From Hippopus hippopus (taxonomy: Eukaryota > Mollusca > Bivalvia > Cardiida > Cardiidae), in contig OX328096.1 in the NCBI GenBank assembly GCA_946811185.2, positions 41,678,252 to 41,742,251 on the forward strand: a stretch of 64,000 nt of DNA. Direction: 5' to 3'. The notes under the pieces are model-generated. The model saw nothing but the letters and a program-made list of their open reading frames with translations, made no database searches and was not told the DNA's origin. Shown here piece by piece: positions 16,905-28,449 of the stretch (position 1 is the stretch's first letter; each line of letters begins with the position of its first letter). The position numbers and the translations under genes are program-made.

Positions 16905-17065
16905 AAAAGGAAAGTAGCGAAAAAGTAGAAAGAAATGGCTCATAAATTAAGAAAAGTGGCGAAAGAAATGGTAGTAAATTAGGAAAAGTGGCGAAAAAAA
17001 TGGCTCATAAATAAAAAAAAGTGGCGAAAAGTTTTTTAAATTGGCGAAAATAGTGGCGAAAGAAA
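16905..17065. repeat. short tandem repeats, AAAGTGGCGAAA units
   Basis: Repeated AAAGTGGCGAAA with ATGGCTCATAAATTAAG, unit length about 55 bp, three to four irregular copies. Confidence 0.6.
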
Positions 17066-17230
17066 AAAAAAAGCCAGAGCAGGCCCTGTCTACTACGATT
17101 AAAATGTTTTAGGAAGGAACGGGTCAACTGCAGTTGGACCGCACTCGTGCGAAACTTTGATCTCATTTTCGTCTGCATTTCATTTATTCTTTTCTTGCTT
17201 TATAAACAAAACTCTTTCAAAGATTGTGCC

Positions 17231-17535
17231 GAGCCCCGGTAGCTCAGTCGGTAGCTAGCAGGACTTGAGAACAGGAGGTCGTGGGGTCGATCTCTGGCTC
17301 GGCCAATTTCTTTCCGAGGATTGATGATAGTCATTGTGACAGGATTCATTCTTCTCCCACCGCCGACCATTGTTTCGACGATGGTTTTGTGAGAAAGCAG
17401 CCAGTGGCTTGGAAAGAAAATTGTGCGGAGTACTGGTAAAAGAGACTCCGGGAGAGCATGGATAGGTACAATGGCCGCCGAAATATAACTGAAATAATGT
17501 TGAAAACGGCCTTAAACAACACACAATCAATCAAT
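17231..17535 (+). mobile_element. tRNA-derived SINE
   Basis: Head with an A-box-like GGTAGCTCAGTCGGTAG and an eroded B-box (GGGGTCGATCTC). The body runs through ACTGAAATAATGTTGAAAAC and the element ends in a CAATCAATCAATC tail. Two more copies at 27920-28223 (minus) and 28738-29056 (plus). Not a functional tRNA: the acceptor stem cannot be closed. Confidence 0.85.
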
Positions 17536-17599
17536 CTTTCTAAGATTACAACAATCAAAAGGCCTTAAATGAACAGACATTTCGAAATGATCCTCGTTT

Positions 17600-17690
17600 A
17601 AAATGCTGTAGCCGACAACGTAGATCAAAGTTAAGACTGCGCATTCTGTGCAGCCTGATCTTGATCTCCGCCGTCTGCAATAATTATATG
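17600..17690. mobile_element. hairpin MITE family 3 fragment
   Basis: GACAACGTAGATCAAAGTT and GCAGCCTGATCTTGATC inverted parts around a short loop. Confidence 0.5.
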
Positions 17691-17769
17691 GGTGTGGCCC
17701 ACTTCTTTTAAAGAGTTATACTAACCAACTTTTCTCTTTTCAACGTCTGTTTTTTTGTCAATCTGATCC

Positions 17770-18030
17770 TCAGGTTTAGTGGTTCCGTGATTCAGAGCTT
17801 AAGATACTGGATTAGTAATCCAGAGGCTCTGTACTCTGCACTCGCCCCACTCGTCACAACTCGGCCGATTCCGTATCTACATTTGATGGCTCCCATCACC
17901 CGAGGTATGCCGAATGCACTTGCCCGTGGCACTGTTTTTTGTTTTAAATAAAGCGTCCATTGGCGAGATACTTCAGAACGCCATTATCTCCCGCTAGATG
18001 GCATTCTACAAATACACATCTATCTAATTT
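17770..18030 (+). mobile_element. possible tRNA-derived SINE, second family
   Basis: TTAGTGGTTCCGTGATTCAG and ATTAGTAATCCAGAGGCTCT resemble tRNA A-box and anticodon-arm parts. The tail is unclear. Weak call. Confidence 0.35.
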
Positions 18031-20140
18031 GGGCATTCTGGGTACCGTACCGGACTGGTTTTCAAAACGACAACCGGTACTTTGAATTTCAAAATAAGAC
18101 AAGACAAATTTATGATGCATAGCATCATAGAAGCCGCAATCTTTTGGTGGACAATTTCAGAAATATTGACTCTCTTGAGAAATTGTGATTACATTTTTTG
18201 TATCTGTTTTTACCCCCACCCCCCACCAACGGAAAATCATTACAAATGGTACTAAAATGCAAGGGAAAAAGAAATTAATATGTACATGTATTCTAATTCT
18301 TATTCTAAAAAAAAAAAGTTTAGAGAGGAATCTTAAATAATCTTGTTATTATATTTTTTAAAAAAATCCTGAAAGCATCGGAATTTTTAAGTTTCTACTC
18401 GAAATTTGAAAATGGAGAAATTGTGCATTCAAATACACCATTTTCCATTTATCAAATGATTTTAGAAAGGAAACTTCTGTAGCGGCATAAAAGGCAATAC
18501 TACGGAATTATTTAAGTTACCAATTATTGAAAGTGATATTAAGACTGTTATTCACATATGATGTTTACATGTACTTACAATTTTTATCAGTGATCTCTTC
18601 TTTGTGTTTCATTTTTCAAAAAAAAAAAACACTTAACTTTTTCTAAAATATGATCTTCTTGCTTGTCAAAAAGTATCTTAGCATGCTTGTACCACAGTGA
18701 ATCTTTACGTTTCTACTGTAGAAACAAAGGACTCTTGCATGGCATCTCCAAAATTATTCATAGTCTGAATCGCAGCCACACACACAAAAAAAACCACATT
18801 TTTTTAAGTCTTTAAAGATCTGGATCTATTCAACCACAACATAATAACTCTTACTATACATATTTCGTTTACTAAACAGTAGTTTGAACCATTTTTTTGC
18901 ATAGGCCTTGTAGAAACCTAGTGTAAAACTTCTAATGTAAATTTCAAGAGCTATTCTAAACCTTTGACCAGCAGCGACGTAAAAAGTTGTATATTCACAA
19001 TAATAGGTTTTGTAATAACTTTAACCCTTCGACTACATAACGAAATAGATACACTGAACAGGGATCCTATATATATATACATGTGTATATACGATCCCTG
19101 CACTGAATAACGAAAACAAACAAGATTTTTTTATGTTTTATGTTTACGAAATATCTTATAGAATATTAAAAAAATATTACACGGGCTATGTGCTGTCTGA
19201 TCTTCATCTATTTCCGTCATTTTCGAGCAGCTTCAACCCTTAGAGCACCATGCACCACCATGATAATTACTGTACTGTAGTCAATGTACTCGTACATCAC
19301 GATCCATACGTCATGTTTCAAGGGTTTTGTAGATCAGGACCATACCGTACAGCACGTACAGTCTGATCATAACAGCTTCGACACACAATACAGTAAATGC
19401 TAAATTTCACAGGTCTCATAAGGTAGATGTTCCGTGTAACAAAAATCCATTAGGCTAAAGTGTCGACGAAGGCAAGAAAAAGTATTCCGCAAGTATTCTA
19501 TAAATAGCTGACGTAGACGCCTCTTGTGTAGGGAGGTAACCGCCGTTTTATCGTTTACAGACTAAAATTTGGACGAAAAACTTGTACATAAAATTGCTTC
19601 TGGTTATGATATTCTAATATGCTCTCTATATCATAATCATCATTATTTTGTTTTGTAAAAAAGTAGACAAATGCGAAAACCATTGAGAGGTGGGAAAGCT
19701 TGTGATAAACGGAAAGCATAACAACTTCGTTTGGGAAAATAGAAGGAATCCTATATGTTTGAAAACTTCGGGGGACTATCCAATTAAAGGATGTTTATCT
19801 TTCTGTATTTTTTATTATTTGGGAATGAACTATATATTGCAAGAAAACCAGGCTTGAATTTCATGTAGATGTGTTTGAATATTTAAGAAAGAGTCGTGTG
19901 AAGTAATTCCGTCACAACAGCACAACATTATTAGAAATTTTACAAAAATAATGACCAATCGAATAATTACTGATCATCTACATGGTAAATAGTTTAGGTA
20001 CATTCCTACTGGAAGCCGCTTTCGAGCTAACTGGTGCGATTCTTTCAGATATCATCAGCTAGCATGTAACCTCTGCACCGGCCATTTATCAAAACAGCCC
20101 CTACTGGCTTGGGTAATAGCTTCGGTTTAAACCCTACTTT
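18031..20140. other. gene-free AT-rich stretch
   Basis: No gene supported. It holds a small palindrome (CAGGGATCCTATATA and ATACGATCCCTG, about 19058-19101; a related copy at about 31974-32014) and a family-3 MITE fragment near 19330-19390. Confidence 0.4.
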
Positions 20141-20144
20141 TCCC

Positions 20145-20850
20145 ATGTATATGGGATCGGTGATGCGTCATAGCAGACAGGTCGAATCTACGAAGAATAT
20201 GACATGCGCAGACAATGTTCAGAACGCTGAACCCTTTGTACTGGTACAACCACCGAAACACGTGAATATGTGACCTGGAGCCGTGATATGGTTGAAATAA
20301 TGTGGAGAGCGGCGATGAGAACCACTCAATCTGATTCCTAAGAATTGTCCCATATCTTTCTTTTGTATTGCGATTCTCTGGTGTCCACTCCTAACAAGGT
20401 ACAACCGAAGATCAAACCACTTGATACTGGTCCACTCTCTTAGCCACTCGTGTAAGCTTATTGCGCCCATTAAAATGATTAAATAGACTCTTAAAAAGGG
20501 ACAATTGTCTTCATTGCTCTAAATTAAGCAGGATTCAGGTTATTGCGAAGAATACCAGAGTGAGAGAGAATACTTCACAAATATCGGACAGTGATCGATC
20601 TAGACATGATTGTACGTTGATGTCTGATCTTGATCTACACTATCCGCAAATGCATCTTTAACTCGTCCTTGGCACAAACAAAAATCCCAGTCATTGTAGG
20701 TCTTTATCAAAGTCCTATTTAACATCAGAATGCTTACAGCACTTTGATTAATCTTGATCATGAGATTGTTTCTCGTATTTTAAGAATGTCATATTCTTCG
20801 AAGATTCGACCTGTCTGCTATGACGCATGGTACCCATCTCATATAGTTTC
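20145..20850. mobile_element. element of about 700 bp with long terminal inverted repeats
   Basis: GCGTCATAGCAGACAGGTCG at about 20165 is inverted as CGACCTGTCTGCTATGACGC at about 20807, and the match extends over some 50 bp with scattered changes. A SINE tail (TTGAAATAATGTGGAGAGCG) and a family-3 MITE fragment (about 20600-20650) are nested inside. A single related end occurs at 39160-39215. Confidence 0.65.
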
Positions 20851-21024
20851 TTTTGTAGTGCATTTTAGAATCAGGCTGCACTAAACAAAGGGAATTATAT
20901 TATGACTGAATACTTTCAAACCACCCAAAACATCTCATTAGGAAAGCAAAAAGTTAAATCGTCAACTTTCCTACACAATTGACAAAACGAGCAGAGCCTG
21001 CACGTGCTCATACCCTGTGGCTAT

Positions 21025-21120
21025 AAATTCAACCAGAAACGCGGGAAGCGCCCCATTCCTCCACGACATCACCACGTTAACAATCGCTGAGAAGAAAAAG
21101 GGTAATTTTTAAGCCTCAAA
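21025..21120 (+). promoter_or_regulatory. promoter and leader of the H1-like gene
   Basis: GCTATAAATTC (TATA-like) at about 21021-21031, then ACGCGGGAAGCGCC at about 21039-21052. The latter contains GCGGGAA, an E2F-type motif fitting cell-cycle expression. Leader of about 60 bases before the ATG. Confidence 0.5.
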
Positions 21121-21624
21121 ATGGCGGATGAATCGACAAAGACGAAAGCTCCAAGACAAAAACCTAGCCACCCAACATTTCTCAAGATGGCTCAAGATGC
21201 TATTTCATCACTGGCGGACAGTAAAGGTTCTTCAGTTCAAAAAATTCAAACTTACATCTCTGAGAAATACAACATTGACTCGGACGTAGTACGCGTGCAT
21301 CTAAGGCCAGCCTTGGCTAGAGGGCTTGAAAAGGAGATTTTCATCCGACCAAAGAATTCAGACGCCAAAGGATACACTGGCAGGTTTAAAGTCAACAAAA
21401 CCAAAGCCGCCTCCGAAGAGAAGGAAAAGGCAAGAAAGGAGAAGGAAAAGATGAAAAAGGAAAAAGAGAAGGGAAAAGCATCAGCAAAGAAGACCCCTGT
21501 GAAGAAAAAGGCAGGCACTAAAGCAGCAAAGTCACCTAAAGCAAAGAAAAATGTAACAGGTTCCAAAGCTAAAAAGCCAGTGAAAAAGTCTCCCAAAAAA
21601 GTTGTTAAAGCTACCAAACCAAAG
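21121..21624 (+). CDS. linker histone H1/H5-like or protamine-like protein, exon 1
   Basis: 168 codons to the donor AAG|GTAAGC. Residues about 16-94 form an H1/H5 winged-helix domain: HPTFLKMAQDAISSLADSKG at the start, QKIQTYISEKYN, then ARGLEKEIFIRPKNSDAKG and GRFKV. A long Lys/Ala/Pro tail follows (KEKMKKEKEKGKASAKK; KKPVKKSPKK), as in linker histones that bind nucleosomal linker DNA. Splicing to 25848-25937 adds 29 residues for 197 aa in total. An intron, and the absence of a histone stem-loop downstream, set it apart from replication-dependent H1 and fit replacement H1 (H1.0/H5) or bivalve sperm protamine-like PL-I proteins. Reading through the donor would add only VSM before a stop. Confidence 0.9.
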
Positions 21625-21646
21625 GTAAGCATGTAGTTTACTGTAA

Positions 21647-21878
21647 CAGGAAGGCCTGTGTGGCTTAGTTTTAAAGTATAGGACTCTTAACCTGGGTTTG
21701 AGCCACACTGGATCCACTGGGCTTTTCGTGGGAGTGTCCTTGGGCAAGACAATTCAGAACCCTAGCCTAGCACTGGTAAAAACCCAGGTAGTACATGAAT
21801 ATGTGAGCTGTCGTCGTGATATGACTGAAATATTGTTGAAAGCGGCATAAAACACCTTTTAATCTATCAATCATTAAT
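21647..21878 (+). mobile_element. SINE in the H1 intron
   Basis: Head GTGTGGCTTAGTTTTAAAG and TGGGTTTGAGCCACACTGG (B-box-like), body with CCTTGGGCAAGACAATTCAG, tail ATATGACTGAAATATTGTTG and CAATCATTAA. Same family as 48843-49066. Confidence 0.7.
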
Positions 21879-22088
21879 TAACAAGTTACCAAACAGCAAA
21901 TTTTTGACATGTCCAAATTGGAGGCAAATGACAAATTTGACTCAATTGATGGAATTTGTGATAGTTGAAAACATTGTTAGAAGAAGAGAAAATGCTGATA
22001 ACAGCATTTTCTCCTTTTCCCACATTGTTTTCAAATGGCCTCTTTGTGACCAAAGTTAAAACTCTGGATAGTGTGATAAATACAAATC
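21879..22088. mobile_element. hairpin MITE family 1, eroded copy in the H1 intron
   Basis: Hairpin ATGCTGATAACAGCATTTTC with TTAACAAGTTACCAAAC left end. Confidence 0.6.
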
Positions 22089-22432
22089 GAGAGGGAGCAG
22101 AGGCATTTACTTAGTTTTATGTCACTTTCAATCATATTTCACTTGCATCACTGCAATAGCATGCAGTTTGTTCCTTGATTTACCAGTATAATGCTGGGGA
22201 TTTGCAGTGCCTTGATCCGGGTCGCACTGACATAAAGGTAGTTGAACAGACCCACTGATAGAATTTCTTGAAAACTAACCACTAAGTTTAGAAAAAATCC
22301 TAGCAAAGCCAAAAGTCTTCACATTTTCTTCTATCTACTGAGTATTGACTTACTGGAAAAGCAACCAGTGGCTTGTAGAAAACGCCTTGGAACAAAGGAT
22401 AAGTGCAAAGTCTGTTAGGAAACTGCCATTAA

Positions 22433-22610
22433 CCCTTTCACAGCAACTGACTAAAATGGACCTTTTTTGGCAGCATGCATCAAGATCAGAGAGAACAAAC
22501 TGTGCAGTCTATTCCAGGATCTGTAACAAAAATGCTTGTTTAGTTGAGTGTATAAGATGAAAACCCGAGTTTCAGCGGAACCTTTTTTGCAACTGTCAAG
22601 AGGTTGAATT
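22433..22610. mobile_element. hairpin MITE family 3, eroded copy
   Basis: TTAACCCTTTCACAGC end, ATCAAGATCAGAGAGAAC and GTGCAGTCTATTCCAGGATC inner parts. Confidence 0.5.
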
Positions 22611-22877
22611 TGTATATTTGGCACTTAGTAAAAAAGCTACTGGTCCACAATTGCTATCATGAATAAATTTTTTGTCCAAACAAATTTATTCTTTAGCTTA
22701 ATTCTGACTTTAGAATTTTTCAAAATATAGGCAAAATTCTTGTCTTACAGCAGCTCATTTTGAAAAGAAAAAAAGTGAAAAAAGTGATATATTGCATGCT
22801 ACATGTATAAAACCAAACAATGTTGTGTTTTGATATAACCAAGAAAGGTTTTCAATCCTTTACAACGCAATTCTGGC

Positions 22878-23107
22878 CTTAACTCTTTACCACTCAACAA
22901 AATTTTAGGCTAGTCCAAATTGGAAGTATTTGCAGACAACAATTTATATGTGCCCCAAATGATTGGGTTTGTTCTTGAAAGGTTAGAAAACATTGTGGGA
23001 AATGGAGAAAATGCTGGATACCAGCATTTTCTCCTTTTCCCACAATGTTTTCATAAGTCTTATTTCCAAGGGTCGTTAAAACTCGGGAATGTGTGGTAAA
23101 GGGTTAA
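22878..23107. mobile_element. hairpin MITE family 1, full copy
   Basis: Ends TTAACTCTTTACCACTC and GTGTGGTAAAGGGTTAA; hairpin about 22985-23055. A half copy follows to about 23270. Confidence 0.8.
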
Positions 23108-23724
23108 ATGACCTGAAAGAGAAGCATTATGAAAATATTGTGGAAAGTTTCCCACAGTGTTTTTCTTCCCCATTAAAGAGTGAAGTCATAATTTGAGCTA
23201 CATTTTGTTTGTCTTCTGCATGCTTCCGATTTGGTTGAGTCCAAAATTTTATTGTTATGTTTGGGGTTAAAACAATGTGGGTAATGGGACAAGTGCTGGT
23301 GTAGATACACCACAAAGACTGAACATGCATGCATGAGTAAAACAGGCAGGTATTTGTTAAATTAGGCCTATCTACAATGTATGCAGGAATAGAACTTGCT
23401 TCTATTGCATGAACTGTTTCAGTCAGCTTGTCATTCTAGGTGACTTATTTTGAAAATAAATAATAGGCTTGTGGTTCAGATAAAATATCACCAGTATTGG
23501 GACACATAGTGCTGTACAAGTGGAAATTTTTGCGAGTTGGCAAATTTGAAAAATTCGCAAACTTTCCTGTTCGGAAAGTATACCAACAAATAACAAGTGT
23601 CTTGAATTCCCCAACATTTCCGTGTGCATATTGTCAGTAATCAGAAATTCGCAAATTTTTCAACACGCGTATATATCAACGTATACAGTACTCTGTACAA
23701 AACGTCACTGTGGACAAGTCAATT

Positions 23725-23880
23725 GCTTAACTCTTTACCTTGCAACAAAATTTTAGATTTAATTCCAGGGCAATTGCAGGTGACATTTCATTTGACTCAT
23801 AGGGCACATGCTTTTGACAAAAAAAAGAGAGAAAACATTGTGGTTAAAAGAGAAAATAATGGTGACTAGAAATGTCTGGG
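23725..23880. mobile_element. hairpin MITE family 1, left part
   Basis: TTAACTCTTTACCTTGCAAC start and an ACATTGTGGTTAAAAGAG stretch; right half absent. Confidence 0.5.
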
Positions 23881-24087
23881 TCATCAAATATCAAGATTGA
23901 CAAGCATTATCTTGTATTTGAGCAATAATTTTTACCCTTTTGGAGACAAATTCCCATCTGAGAGATATTTGTTACGGAACAGAACAGAACAGACAATTTA
24001 TTTCAGTACTTAGGCATCCGACCCGTAATACAACACCTTACAACATTATTGTCAAAGTGTACAGAGTTAAAATATATACACATACAT

Positions 24088-24312
24088 TGGTTAATTCTAC
24101 CAAACGATAAAAATGTAGACTTGGCTAAATCAAAAGCATTTGCAGACGACAATTTAGTTGTAACTGTAATGATTGAACTTGTCTTGATTATGATAGAAAA
24201 AATTGTGAGAAAAGGAAAAAATTTTGGTTACTAGTAAGAGTTTTTTTCCCCTCCCACAATGCTTTCCAAAGGCTTCTTCCCAAGGGTCATCAAAACTCGG
24301 AATGGTATGGTG
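24088..24312. mobile_element. hairpin MITE family 1 copy
   Basis: TTAATTCTACCAAACG start, GCATTTGCAGACGACAATTT arm, eroded hairpin, end near ATGGTATGGTG. Flanked by two near-identical stretches (ACAGAACAGAACAGACAAT, 23980 and 24310). Confidence 0.55.
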
Positions 24313-24661
24313 AACAGAACAGAACAGACAATACATTTCAGTACTTAGGCCTCTGGCCTATAACACAACACAATACAACATTACCATCATAGTGTACATA
24401 GTGTTACAAGCAGCTACTTTCAACAGTTTTTAACTTTTTTCATCAGATAAAGACTCGAACCTCAATTCTAAGGCAAGGGACAATTTTGAATATCCAATTA
24501 AAGGCATTTTCAGACAAAACATTAAATATGGCTACTGTATACTCTTTACCATACAACATATTTTTTTTACTCCTCTAAATGGTGGGAAAAGGAGAAAATC
24601 CTAGTTCCCACTATGTTTTCAAAAGCCCTTTCAGTCAGAGATGGGATTGTGTGGTTAAGGT

Positions 24662-24893
24662 TTAACCCTTTACCACACAGCAAAATTTTAAACATATCTA
24701 AATTGAAAGCATTTGCAGACGACAAAACTTCATAGTGGCACAAATGATTGAATTTATGTTTGATGTGGTAGAAAACATCATTGGAAAAAGAGAAAATGCT
24801 GGTGACCAGCATTTTCTCCTTTTCCCACAATGTTTTCAAAAGGCTTCTTCCCTAGGGTCGTTAGAAGTTGTCATTGTGTGGTAAAGGTTTAAG
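24662..24893. mobile_element. hairpin MITE family 1, full copy
   Basis: Ends TTAACCCTTTACCACAC and GTGTGGTAAAGGTTTAA; hairpin about 24774-24838. A deleted copy adjoins on the left (24538-24662). Confidence 0.8.
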
Positions 24894-24965
24894 GGTAACA
24901 CAATTATGAGATCTAGATAAGTGTGGATTTACATAATATGTACAGTGTACATGTTCATTTTCTTC

Positions 24966-25415
24966 ACTCTCTACCACACAATCCTGACTTTTAACGACCC
25001 TGAGACAGAAGCCTTTTGAAAACATGGTTGGAAAAGGAGAAAATGCTGGTGACCAGCATTTTCTCCTTTTCCCACCATGTTTTCTACCCTTCCCAAAACA
25101 AATTTCAATTTTTCACCTTTATTTGGTCATCTGCAATGCTTTCAATTTGGACTAGTCTAAAACATCGTTTGGTAAAGAGCTAATGTAACTCATTACCAAA
25201 TGACAGAAATGTAGACTTGTCCAAATTGAAAGCATTTGCAGACGACAATTTGAATGTGGCTCAAATGATGGAATTTAATTACCTTCGATTTGGTAGAAAA
25301 AATGTGGGAAAGGCAAATATACTTGTTACTAGCATTTTTTTTATCCTTTTCCCCCAGTTTTCAACCGACTTCTTTCTCAGAATTGTTTTAACGCTGTGTT
25401 GTTTGGAAAAGAGTT
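24966..25415. mobile_element. two adjoining hairpin MITE family 1 copies, opposite orientation
   Basis: First about 24966-25184 (hairpin 25018-25082), second about 25185-25415 with an eroded hairpin. They share the boundary GGTAAAGAGCTAATGTAACT. Confidence 0.7.
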
Positions 25416-25494
25416 GATACACGATATTAATTTTGATGCTTTTGGTAGATTTGTCTTAATGGGACAGATTTTATATTGGACTACGACAATATTG

Positions 25495-25612
25495 ATTTAA
25501 GATTGATTGATGGTGTTTTACTCAGCTTTCAACATTGTTTCAGTCATATCACGGCAACAGCTTGCTTTTTCAAGTATGTCTCGAGTTTCACTAGCACTAG
25601 GCTTTTTCTCTT
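25495..25612 (-). mobile_element. SINE 3' part, minus strand
   Basis: GATTGATTGATGGTGTTTTA and CAACATTGTTTCAGTCATAT are the complement of the common SINE tail. Confidence 0.6.
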
Positions 25613-25847
25613 TTTTCTCCATGTTTACTACCGTATCATCAACAAAGAAACATTTGATGCACATTTAACTTGTTGTCTGCCAAGGCGTTCTGTTTGGACA
25701 AGTCCAAATTTTTGTCATCTGGTAAAGGTTTAAAAATTTAACCTCTGTATCTCTGGATGCAATTAAGCTATTAGCTTTTAGGCATCTTCAGTTTGCATGA
25801 TAAAATTACTGGTATCTTCTAAACAGATTTTTTTTTCTTCCTTATAG

Positions 25848-25937
25848 CCAAGTCTGAAGACACCAAAAAGGACTGCAAAGCAACTCAAAGTTACTGGCAC
25901 ACCCAAACCTTCCAAGAAAAAGTCACCAAAAAAGTAG
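25848..25937 (+). CDS. H1-like protein, exon 2
   Basis: Acceptor CTTCCTTATAG|CCAAGTCTG, in phase with exon 1 (phase 0). It encodes 29 residues of the same basic composition (TPKRTAKQLKVTGTPKPSK, ending KKKSPKK) and a TAG at 25935-25937. The 4.2-kb intron holds only repeats. An ATTAAA at 26026-26031 about 90 bases past the stop is a possible poly(A) signal. Confidence 0.85.
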   Translation, partial: PSLKTPKRTAKQLKVTGTPKPSKKKSPKK

Positions 25938-26139
25938 AGACATGCTTCCTGACCAGGCATGTTGGAGCATGGCCGAATCTCCATAGCTACTGGCAACTTG
26001 CTGTAATCACTTTCAGAAGTTTGTTATTAAAAACTTATAAATGGTCCACTTTTACATTCAGTCTCTATTTGATTTTAAGCCTTAACTGTTTGGCGTACAA
26101 CAGAAATATTCCTTCAAAGTGTAAATGTTTCAGAGGATG

Positions 26140-26390
26140 AGATTTTGTTTGAAAGGATAAACAAGGGAAAAAGGAGAAAATGCTGGTTTTGAGCATTTTC
26201 CACTCCTCCCATGATGTCTTTTAAAAGCCCTTTTTCTGAGGGTTGTCAAAACATAAGCATTTTTCTTTTTCCTGCAATGTTTTCCACGCTGTTTAAGACA
26301 AATTCCATCCTTTGAGCCACATTTAAATTTTCATCTGCAACCGCTTTCAATTTGGACAAGTCTACATTTTTGTCATGTAGTTAACAGTTA
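26140..26390. mobile_element. hairpin MITE family 1, eroded copy
   Basis: AAAAGGAGAAAATGCTGG centre and TTTCAATTTGGACAAGTC right arm; ends at GTTAACAGTTAA beside the next copy. Confidence 0.5.
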
Positions 26391-26615
26391 ACCCTTTACC
26401 ACACAATGACGACTTTTGACACCCCTGATAGAGAAGGCTTTTGAAAACATTGTGGGAAAAGGAGAAAATGCTGGTAACCAGCATTTTCTCCTTTTCCCAC
26501 AATGTTTTCTACTCTATCAAAGAAAAATCATTTAATATGATCCACATTGAAACTGTTCTCTGCAAATGCTTTCAATTCGGACAGGTCTAAAATTGGTTGT
26601 GTGGTAAAGGGTTAA
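26389..26615. mobile_element. hairpin MITE family 1, reference-quality copy
   Basis: Ends TTAACCCTTTACCACAC and GTGTGGTAAAGGGTTAA are inverted and bounded by TTAA. The central hairpin (about 26445-26510) is nearly perfect: AACATTGTGGGAAAAGGAG, AAAATGCTGGTAACCAGC, then the complement. Confidence 0.88.
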
Positions 26616-27499
26616 GCAGCTTGAAAGGGATAGAATTAAACTGATATAAGTTGATGCAGATAGGGTAGGCTAGTTCTGGTCCTTGATTATCGTTCACATT
26701 TTGTTTTACAATGGTATTTTTCCTTGCAGAATATAAGGTCTTCACTTGAATGTGAAATGATGAATAAAACTCATAAGTTTGATTACATTAAAGGTGCCTT
26801 AAAATGCTTTTTTGCTTTGGTTTCTGTGCATCATTGTAAAAATGTACATACATATACAAAATTCTTAGTACATTGTAGATGTTTTAATGTTATAGCCACA
26901 CCAACAGACTTTTCTCTTTTCTTGATTGAAAGGTTGAATCTGTTATGATTTTCTATGGTAAAATGATAACAAATGAAATGTAAAATTAGTTCTGGTAATG
27001 CAGTCTACATCATTTTTCTCACAGGCATCATGAGTTGCCTTTGCAGCCACTGTAGTTCAAGATTAGAAAACACACAAAGTGCAATCTCATCTTGGCTTAC
27101 ACTGTCTAATAATGGTTAGAGATACGAGCTCGTACTTCATTCTAGTTTATAAAATCTTGAAAAAGCATTTTGATCGATGTGACAATGAAGTGCTTAGCAA
27201 GCAGAGCTGTAAGGATATTCTTTAATGTTGATTTTTCTTCTTTCATAGAATATTGAGACCAATGTAAATATGTCTACTTATATTTTAATTAAATAAAATT
27301 CCTTTTAGAAAAAAAAGTTTGTTTTTTCCCAACTGATGATGTGCCTTGCATTGACTGCTCACTGTAACAAATCCCTTGGACAACATATTTCATAAGCACA
27401 TAAATAAGTAACCAATTACCTAGCAAAGAAGACTAGCTACATTTTTTGTAGAAGAAACTTTTGAAAACATTGTAATAGAGCACTTGATTTTTACAGTGT

Positions 27500-27665
27500 C
27501 CACTTTTAAAGATGTGACCCGGAAAAAGACTTTTGAAAACATTGTGGAAAAGGAGAAAATGCTGGTAACCAGCATTTTCTCCTTTTCCCACAAAGTTTCA
27601 GGACTACCAATTCAGTGGCATCCTATCATTTCAATTAAATTTGATTTATCATTTGCAAATGCTTT
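27500..27665. mobile_element. hairpin MITE family 1, partial copy
   Basis: Hairpin about 27536-27596 followed by a shortened right arm (TCATTTGCAAATGCTTTTAA). Confidence 0.65.
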
Positions 27666-27666
27666 T

Positions 27667-27877
27667 AACCCTTAGGCTGATAAGCGCGACTCACTCTCTG
27701 ACCTTTTGCGGACAGTGTAGATCATGATCAGACTGCACAGAACGTGCAGTCTGATCTTGGATCTACACTGTCCGATATGGAGATTTTTTTCCCAAAAATA
27801 ACGATGAAAAAGTAAAATAGCAGTTATTATTATCGGCTTGAAAGTTTAGTTTTACTTGTTCAGCAGGGTAAGGGTTA
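27667..27877. mobile_element. hairpin MITE family 3, reference copy
   Basis: TTAACCCTTAGGCTGATAAG start and GCAGGGTAAGGGTTAA end. Hairpin GGACAGTGTAGATCATGATC, AGACTGCACAGAACGTGCAG, then the complement, at about 27709-27775. Confidence 0.85.
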
Positions 27878-27919
27878 AATAGGACAAGTCAAAAAGTGTT
27901 GCCTTTTGGTTAAGAGTTA

Positions 27920-28223
27920 GATTGATTGTATGGTGTTTAACGCCGTTTTTAACATTATTTTAGTTATATCGCGGCGGTTAGTGCACCTATCCATGCTTTC
28001 CTGGGGTCTCTTTAACAGTACTTCGCATAATTTTCTTTCCAAGCCACTGGCTGCTTTCACACATAACCATCGCCGAAACAATGGTCAGCGGTGAGAGAGG
28101 AATGAATCCTGTCGCAATGACTATCATCAATCCTCGGAAAGAAATTGGCCGAGCCAGGGAGTCGAACCCACGACCCCCTGTTCTCAAGTCCTGCACGCTA
28201 CCGACTGAGCTACCGGGGCTCGG
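27920..28223 (-). mobile_element. tRNA-derived SINE, minus strand
   Basis: Reverse complement of the 17231 family: tail GATTGATTGTATGGTG at the left, and GACTGAGCTACCGGGGCTCG at the right as the inverted A-box region. The B-box (GGGAGTCGAACCC on this strand) is better kept than in the 17231 copy. Confidence 0.85.
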
Positions 28224-28449
28224 CGGTTAAAAGTTGGAATGTTCACAATCCTTACGCGTGCACCACCTAAACTTTTGATGGTTATTGGGGATCAAAACCA
28301 GACTCGATAAAGCACACAATCTGATTTTACAATTTACAATATCCGATACTTTGTTTAGGTATTCTGGCCAAAACAGCTTTGAAAATGCAACTACGTGCAT
28401 TTAAAAAATTGTTTTCGGGGTGAAACAAGGTTTATAGTAACATTACGCT

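Noticed and set aside
17231..17310. Functional tRNA gene
   Set aside because: Pol III boxes are present but the cloverleaf does not close and a SINE body and tail follow; same for 28738, 45851, 48843 and 54077.
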